Shown here piece after piece: positions 60,225 to 64,000 of a DNA stretch of 64,000 nt (position 1 is the first letter of the stretch; each line of letters opens with the position of its first letter). This DNA is from CAYZJB01 sp964478735. Its GTDB lineage: Bacteria > CLD3 > SB21. The notes beneath the pieces were generated by a model, which saw only the letters and a program-made list of their open reading frames with translations, had not been told where the DNA came from and ran no database searches. Position numbers and translations under genes: made by a program. The DNA lies in the NCBI GenBank assembly GCA_964478735.1, contig CAYZJB010000010.1:3772-67771 (forward strand). The letters are read 5' to 3'.

Positions 60225-61748
60225 ATGAAATCTAAAAACAAACGCGGCGCGACGAAGCGTCAGAAGGGGAGTGCGGGCGATCGGAAACCGATTACGAATA
60301 TCAGCCCTGGACTCGAACGCCTGTATCGACGTGAAAACCGGGAAAGAAGGCCCCTCAAAAAGCGACCGTTGACATTTTCCCCGATCCATCAGTCTGCCGG
60401 TCGTGAGGAGTTAAACGAAGTATCGGATTGCCGTGCAGTGTTCTCCATTCTGCGGTCTTTCGAAACCACGGGACGTCGGCTTGACGTTCTCATCCGGGAA
60501 TACATTGGTCGCCGCCAGGCGGATCTGTCTTCGCGTGACAAAGGGTGGATCACTCGAACGGCACAAAACGCGGCGCGCTGGCAAATCCGTCTGGACTATA
60601 TTACCTCACGGCTATTGCGTCAGGACGCGGCCGGGCTGGACCTGACGTTTCGTATCCTGTTGCGGCTGGCGGCACTATTTGTTGTGATTACGAATAAGGC
60701 GGCCAATCGAACCCGTGAAATTTTGGAGGCCACCGTTCCCGAAGAAGCCGCGCAGTTTCGAAGGCCGATACGGAACTTTATCAAGGACCTGGCCCGGCAT
60801 AAGAATGTTATTCCATATCCCGACCGTTCGACGGCAGCAGGGATGACCATTTATTACAGCCATCCCGAGTGGCTTGTCAATCGTTGGATCAGCATGTTCG
60901 GCCCTGAGGAAACCCGAAAACTGTGCGAGTACAACAATGCGGAGACGCACCTGACGTTACGCGTCAACCTCCTGAAGGCCGATCCTAATGTTTTGATCGA
61001 GCAACTCAAAGCTCACGGCTACTCCGTGATGAAGTCGAGGTTCGCAACGTGGGCATACTACCTGTCGGGAAGAGGTGAAGTTTTTCAAACACCGCAGTTT
61101 TTGGATGGGTGGTTCGAAATACAGGACGAATCGAGTCAGCTGTTCGTGGAGTGGTGCGATCCCAAACCCGGACAGCTTGTGATCGACGTCTGTGCCGGGG
61201 CAGGTGGAAAATCGCTCGCTTTTGCCTCGTTGACGAAAAACGAGATTAAACTGGTCGCCGGGGATATAAACCCGAAAGCCCTCGCTGAGTTTAAAGAACG
61301 GGCCGCGAGAAACGGGTGCGTTGTTCATGATATGGAATTTTCACATGATCGAATTGCAGCCTACCGCCGTTCAGCCGATATCGTGCTGGTCGACGCACCG
61401 TGCAGCGGTCTCGGTACGCTCAATCGTAATCCGGATATAAAAATGCGGATTGAAGAAGAGGATATTCAGCGTCTTCAGGAAGAACAGCTAGGTCTGTTGC
61501 GCGATTATGCCGACTGTGTCAAGGTCGGAGGCCGGCTGATCTATGCCACGTGTACGCTGACTCGAGAGGAAAATGAAGAGGTCGCACAACGTTTTCTGAA
61601 CGAGCATTCCGAATATGTTTTGTACGTACCCGACGGGGAGCGCTGGAGCAACTTTATGACAACGCAAGGGTATTTTACCATCCTTCCTCAGAAACACAAT
61701 CTGGGCGGTTTTTTTGGATGTCAATTAAAACGGGTGAGCGAAAAATGA
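60225..61748 (+). CDS. rsmB: 16S rRNA m5C methyltransferase, RsmB/NOP2 family
   Basis: 507 residues. An N-terminal lysine-rich arm (about 1-60) is followed by a NusB-like helical domain (about 75-200) and the SAM-dependent domain: motif I DVCAGAGGKSLAFAS, motif IV VDAPCSGLGTLNRNP with its catalytic Cys, and motif VI YATCTLTREENEE with the second Cys. RsmB methylates C967 of 16S rRNA. The NusB domain favours RsmB, but a different rRNA or tRNA target in this lineage is possible. Its stop overlaps the lysine dehydrogenase start (ATGA). Confidence 0.9.
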   Translation: MKSKNKRGATKRQKGSAGDRKPITNISPGLERLYRRENRERRPLKKRPLTFSPIHQSAGREELNEVSDCRAVFSILRSFETTGRRLDVLIREYIGRRQADLSSRDKGWITRTAQNAARWQIRLDYITSRLLRQDAAGLDLTFRILLRLAALFVVITNKAANRTREILEATVPEEAAQFRRPIRNFIKDLARHKNVIPYPDRSTAAGMTIYYSHPEWLVNRWISMFGPEETRKLCEYNNAETHLTLRVNLLKADPNVLIEQLKAHGYSVMKSRFATWAYYLSGRGEVFQTPQFLDGWFEIQDESSQLFVEWCDPKPGQLVIDVCAGAGGKSLAFASLTKNEIKLVAGDINPKALAEFKERAARNGCVVHDMEFSHDRIAAYRRSADIVLVDAPCSGLGTLNRNPDIKMRIEEEDIQRLQEEQLGLLRDYADCVKVGGRLIYATCTLTREENEEVAQRFLNEHSEYVLYVPDGERWSNFMTTQGYFTILPQKHNLGGFFGCQLKRVSEK

Positions 61749-62881
61749 ACTTTCTGGTGCTGGGAAGTGGATTGATGGGGCGTGCGATCGTCAAAGACCT
61801 GCTACGGAATCGTGCAACGGAATCGGTGACGGTGGCGGATGCCTCTCCAAAAGCGATACGAACGCTTCGTGACTTTCTCATAAAAGACGACAAACGTCTG
61901 CGAACACGTACAGTCGATATCCGTGCATTGAAAAAAATCGAGCCTTTGATGAAGCGTGCGGATACCGTCATCGGCGCCGTCAGTTACCGATTTAACGAAG
62001 CGATAACGCGTCTGGCGATCCGAAACGGCTGCCATTTCTGCGACCTGGGAGGTAATAATACCGTAGTCAATGCACAGTTACGCTACCATGCCAGTGCAAA
62101 GAAAAAGGGAGTGACGATCGTACCGGACTGCGGACTGGCTCCCGGTATGGTTTCGGTACTCGTGTCAGATGGCTTGGCAAAAGTACCTGCAGCGACTAAG
62201 GTGGAAATACGTGTCGGCGGGCTTCCGGTACATCCGAAACCGCCGATGAACTATCAACTCGTTTTTGCCGTCGACGGATTGATCAATGAATACGTCGAGC
62301 CGTGTGTGAATTTAGAATCGGGAAAATTTGTCACCGTCAAACCCATGCAGGACGTAGAGGCGTTGGAGTTTCCGAAGCCTTTCGGTGTGCTCGAAGCCTT
62401 CAATACGTCAGGAGGCACGTCAACGCTTCCCCGCTCGTTCAAAAACCGGATATCGAATTTGAATTACAAGACGATTCGATACCCGGGTCATGCCGCCCAG
62501 TTCAAACTGTTGATGGATTTGGGGTTGACCGACAGCCGGCCGATATCTTCACTAAAGGTAAGCCCGAGGCAGGTCCTGGCCACGTGCCTTGAGAGATCGC
62601 TGCCCGATCAGGGGCCGGACGTCGTGCTGGTGCGAATTACCCTGCGCGACAAATCAGGGGAGGTCCGACGTACATACCAGGTCGTCGATTATGGAGAACC
62701 CGCATCGGGAGTGACGGCCATGATGCGGATGACCGGATACCCGATTTCTATCATTGCCCAGATGTTAAGCGATGGAAGGATTGAAAAACGCGGTGTGATC
62801 CCTCAGGAGTTATGTGTACCGACGAACGCGTTTCTTCAGGAACTCGACGCTCGAGGAATCAAGATTGAGATACGGGATTAG
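61745..62881 (+). CDS. Saccharopine-dehydrogenase-like lysine 6-dehydrogenase
   Basis: 378 residues. The Rossmann motif VLGSGLMGRAIVKDLL (about 4-19) opens a saccharopine dehydrogenase NADP-binding domain; CHFCDLGGNNTVV and TIVPDCGLAPGMVSVLVSD are characteristic of the short lysine 6-dehydrogenase (LysDH) subgroup. LysDH oxidatively deaminates lysine at the epsilon carbon to 2-aminoadipate semialdehyde, the same product as Lat. A saccharopine reductase role is the alternative. The ATG at 61745 overlaps rsmB; the 3' end overlaps the convergent DHH gene by 4 nt. Confidence 0.85.
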   Translation: MNFLVLGSGLMGRAIVKDLLRNRATESVTVADASPKAIRTLRDFLIKDDKRLRTRTVDIRALKKIEPLMKRADTVIGAVSYRFNEAITRLAIRNGCHFCDLGGNNTVVNAQLRYHASAKKKGVTIVPDCGLAPGMVSVLVSDGLAKVPAATKVEIRVGGLPVHPKPPMNYQLVFAVDGLINEYVEPCVNLESGKFVTVKPMQDVEALEFPKPFGVLEAFNTSGGTSTLPRSFKNRISNLNYKTIRYPGHAAQFKLLMDLGLTDSRPISSLKVSPRQVLATCLERSLPDQGPDVVLVRITLRDKSGEVRRTYQVVDYGEPASGVTAMMRMTGYPISIIAQMLSDGRIEKRGVIPQELCVPTNAFLQELDARGIKIEIRD

Positions 62882-63768
62882 CCGGCCTTTTTTAGTTTTT
62901 CGATTATTTCGTTGACCTTTGATTCTGCTTCGGCTTCGAGGAACTGGCAGGTACCGGCGCCCTTGTGGCCGCCTCCACCGTACGACGCACAGAGATCACC
63001 GACAACGGTTTTACAGGTTCGATTGAAAATGCTGTGTCCGATGGCACAGACGACAATCCCGGGATCCCGCCCTCGGAAAAGCCGTAGAGAAACGTTGGCT
63101 TCCGGAAACAAGGTGTAAATCAGGAACCGATTTCCCGATGGAAATTTTTCGACCTTCAGTTGATCCGTGATGATCACATTGCCGTCCTGACGGGAATGTG
63201 CCTGGAGCGCTTCCTTGAAACGTCCCTCGTCGGCTCGGTATTTATCGACTTTTTCTTTGACGTCGGGAATCTGAAGGATCTCATCTACGGTGTGCACCTG
63301 AATCCAACCGATCATGCGTTGGAAATAATCCTCAAATGCTTCGAGTCCGGATCGGGGATCAAGGGTATAGGAAACAAGAACCCAGTCCTTGGGATCCATC
63401 ACGTCGTTCATGGTTAATTGCGCGCTATCGACGCGATCGGTTTCCTCGAGCAGATGATGAAAAGGGCGCAACTCCTCTGGCCGTTCGTAAAAATCGTAAA
63501 TCACGCGCGCGCAACTCGGCGCCACGGCAAATTTTCCTTTATAGTTTTCGTTTTCAGAATGGATCATTTGACTGGTATGATGATCAAACCAGAGGGCGCA
63601 ATTGGGATGATAGGGTAGATTGGCGATAATATCGTGGTCCGTTACCGGAATTTTCCCGTCTTGCATCGCCTTGGGCTCAGCAAACAGAACCTCATCAATC
63701 TTTTCCATGACGGTAATGAACACGGCACATGTCAAACCGTCGAGGTCCGTTCGAGTAATCAATCGCAT
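62878..63768 (-). CDS. DHH-family phosphoesterase (exopolyphosphatase-like)
   Basis: 296 residues. The DHH motif I is RTDLDGLTCAVF (about 6-17), the eponymous DHH is in ALWFDHHTSQ, and the DHHA1 domain ends with CASYGGGGHKGAGTCQF. Such proteins hydrolyse oligonucleotides, cyclic dinucleotides, pAp or polyphosphate; the exact substrate is not deducible. The ATG at 63768 has GGAGG 5 nt upstream. Its end overlaps the convergent lysine dehydrogenase gene by 4 nt. Confidence 0.88.
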   Translation of the reverse strand: MRLITRTDLDGLTCAVFITVMEKIDEVLFAEPKAMQDGKIPVTDHDIIANLPYHPNCALWFDHHTSQMIHSENENYKGKFAVAPSCARVIYDFYERPEELRPFHHLLEETDRVDSAQLTMNDVMDPKDWVLVSYTLDPRSGLEAFEDYFQRMIGWIQVHTVDEILQIPDVKEKVDKYRADEGRFKEALQAHSRQDGNVIITDQLKVEKFPSGNRFLIYTLFPEANVSLRLFRGRDPGIVVCAIGHSIFNRTCKTVVGDLCASYGGGGHKGAGTCQFLEAEAESKVNEIIEKLKKAG

Positions 63769-64000
63769 GAAAGCCTCCGCCTGATCCTTCGAAGAATGTC
63801 AAAAGTTTATTAAATCTCAGCCCAAATTGCAATTCTAAAAATTCGTCATGTGTGGAACTTAGTATCAACGAACGTATTGCAAGCGGATGATTTCGATATG
63901 TTTACGTGTGGATTTTTGTTCGATGTTGCGCCTCTTTTTGTTGAATTCAGGCAACCCCCGAAATTTTTCACAGATTGAGACATAGGTTTAGCGAGATTGG
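63769..64000. other. Terminal AT-richer intergenic stretch
   Basis: 232 nt to the right edge, visibly richer in A and T than the coding DNA. It should contain the promoter of the DHH gene, but I found no well-spaced pair of hexamers. A minus-strand reading frame of 44 codons has no ribosome-binding site and I do not accept it as a gene. Nothing else recognised. Confidence 0.6.

Noticed and set aside
63850..64000. Small gene at the right edge on the minus strand
   Set aside because: A 44-codon frame without ribosome-binding site or known motif; a neighbouring frame looks protein-like but has a stop and no start codon.
1..64000. Mobile elements, CRISPR arrays, toxin-antitoxin pairs or restriction systems
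   Set aside because: No transposase, integrase, terminal repeats, spaced direct repeats or nuclease genes were seen; the lone methyltransferase is the only gene of that kind.

Overview
The window is a gene-dense (roughly 55% GC by eye) stretch of Gram-negative bacterial chromosome carrying almost only housekeeping and envelope genes. I see no phage, transposon, integrase or CRISPR signature. A run of exactly 100 Ns at 13132-13231 marks a scaffold join, so this is a draft, probably metagenomic, assembly. A PorV-type outer-membrane protein, DUF4837, DUF2723 and DUF4301 proteins, Lol and Lpt transport genes, paired ExbD genes and UPF0182 together point to the FCB superphylum, perhaps a KSB1- or Calditrichota-like lineage (inference). 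Strong GGAGG ribosome-binding sites and sigma70-like promoters argue against Bacteroidota proper.

Layout: (1) 1-4012, minus strand: hflX, a PorV/TPR outer-membrane protein and a truncated RsbW-like ATPase fused to a membrane segment. (2) 4033-13483, plus strand: a coiled-coil protein with a central CxxC, a Lol exporter operon (LolC-like, LolE-like, an exported protein, LolD), a BatA/vWA protein, PyrR and a MASE2-GAF histidine kinase broken by the N gap. (3) cnoX on the minus strand, back to back with a promoter for secD-secF. (4) 17349-26285, plus strand: STAS protein, purA, gatB, bifunctional nuclease, LptF/G permease, rlmB, ExbB/TolQ, two ExbD/TolR proteins and an orphan DNA methyltransferase. 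(5) 26280-36669, minus strand: a long, largely overlapping gene run beginning with a receiver protein and dnaB, then a glycosyltransferase, rmlD, a DUF2723 membrane protein, a YbhN-like protein, a DUF4837 lipoprotein and pgsA; two further genes (a helical protein and a STAS protein) appear to have their own promoter. (6) 36907-56574, plus strand: HEAT lipoprotein, UPF0182, a degenerate receiver/DHp protein, a TldD-like protease, thioesterase, an internally shortened antiporter-like protein, a PTPS-family enzyme, two E1-alpha genes and one E1-beta gene of a 2-oxoacid dehydrogenase interleaved with an M16 peptidase pair, DUF4301, a PafA-like phosphatase and a VOC protein, then aldehyde dehydrogenase. 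(7) 56722-62881, plus strand: lysine 6-aminotransferase, tRNA-Pro, SnoaL-like protein, pgi, RsmB and lysine 6-dehydrogenase. (8) A DHH phosphoesterase on the minus strand closes the window.

Themes: envelope biogenesis (Lol, Lpt, Sec, Exb, PorV, DUF2723, RmlD), partner-switching and two-component signalling (HATPase, two STAS proteins, histidine kinase, two receiver-DHp proteins without an ATPase domain), and lysine breakdown toward 2-aminoadipate (Lat, LysDH and an aldehyde dehydrogenase). I did not find one clearly new multigene system. The best leads are the zinc-hook-like coiled coil at 4033-5013, the doubly internally deleted antiporter-like gene at 43552-44277, the Cys-less ExxHGH pterin enzyme at 44277-44783, the kinase-less receiver-DHp proteins, and a hairpin that would hide the ribosome-binding site of the lysine aminotransferase.
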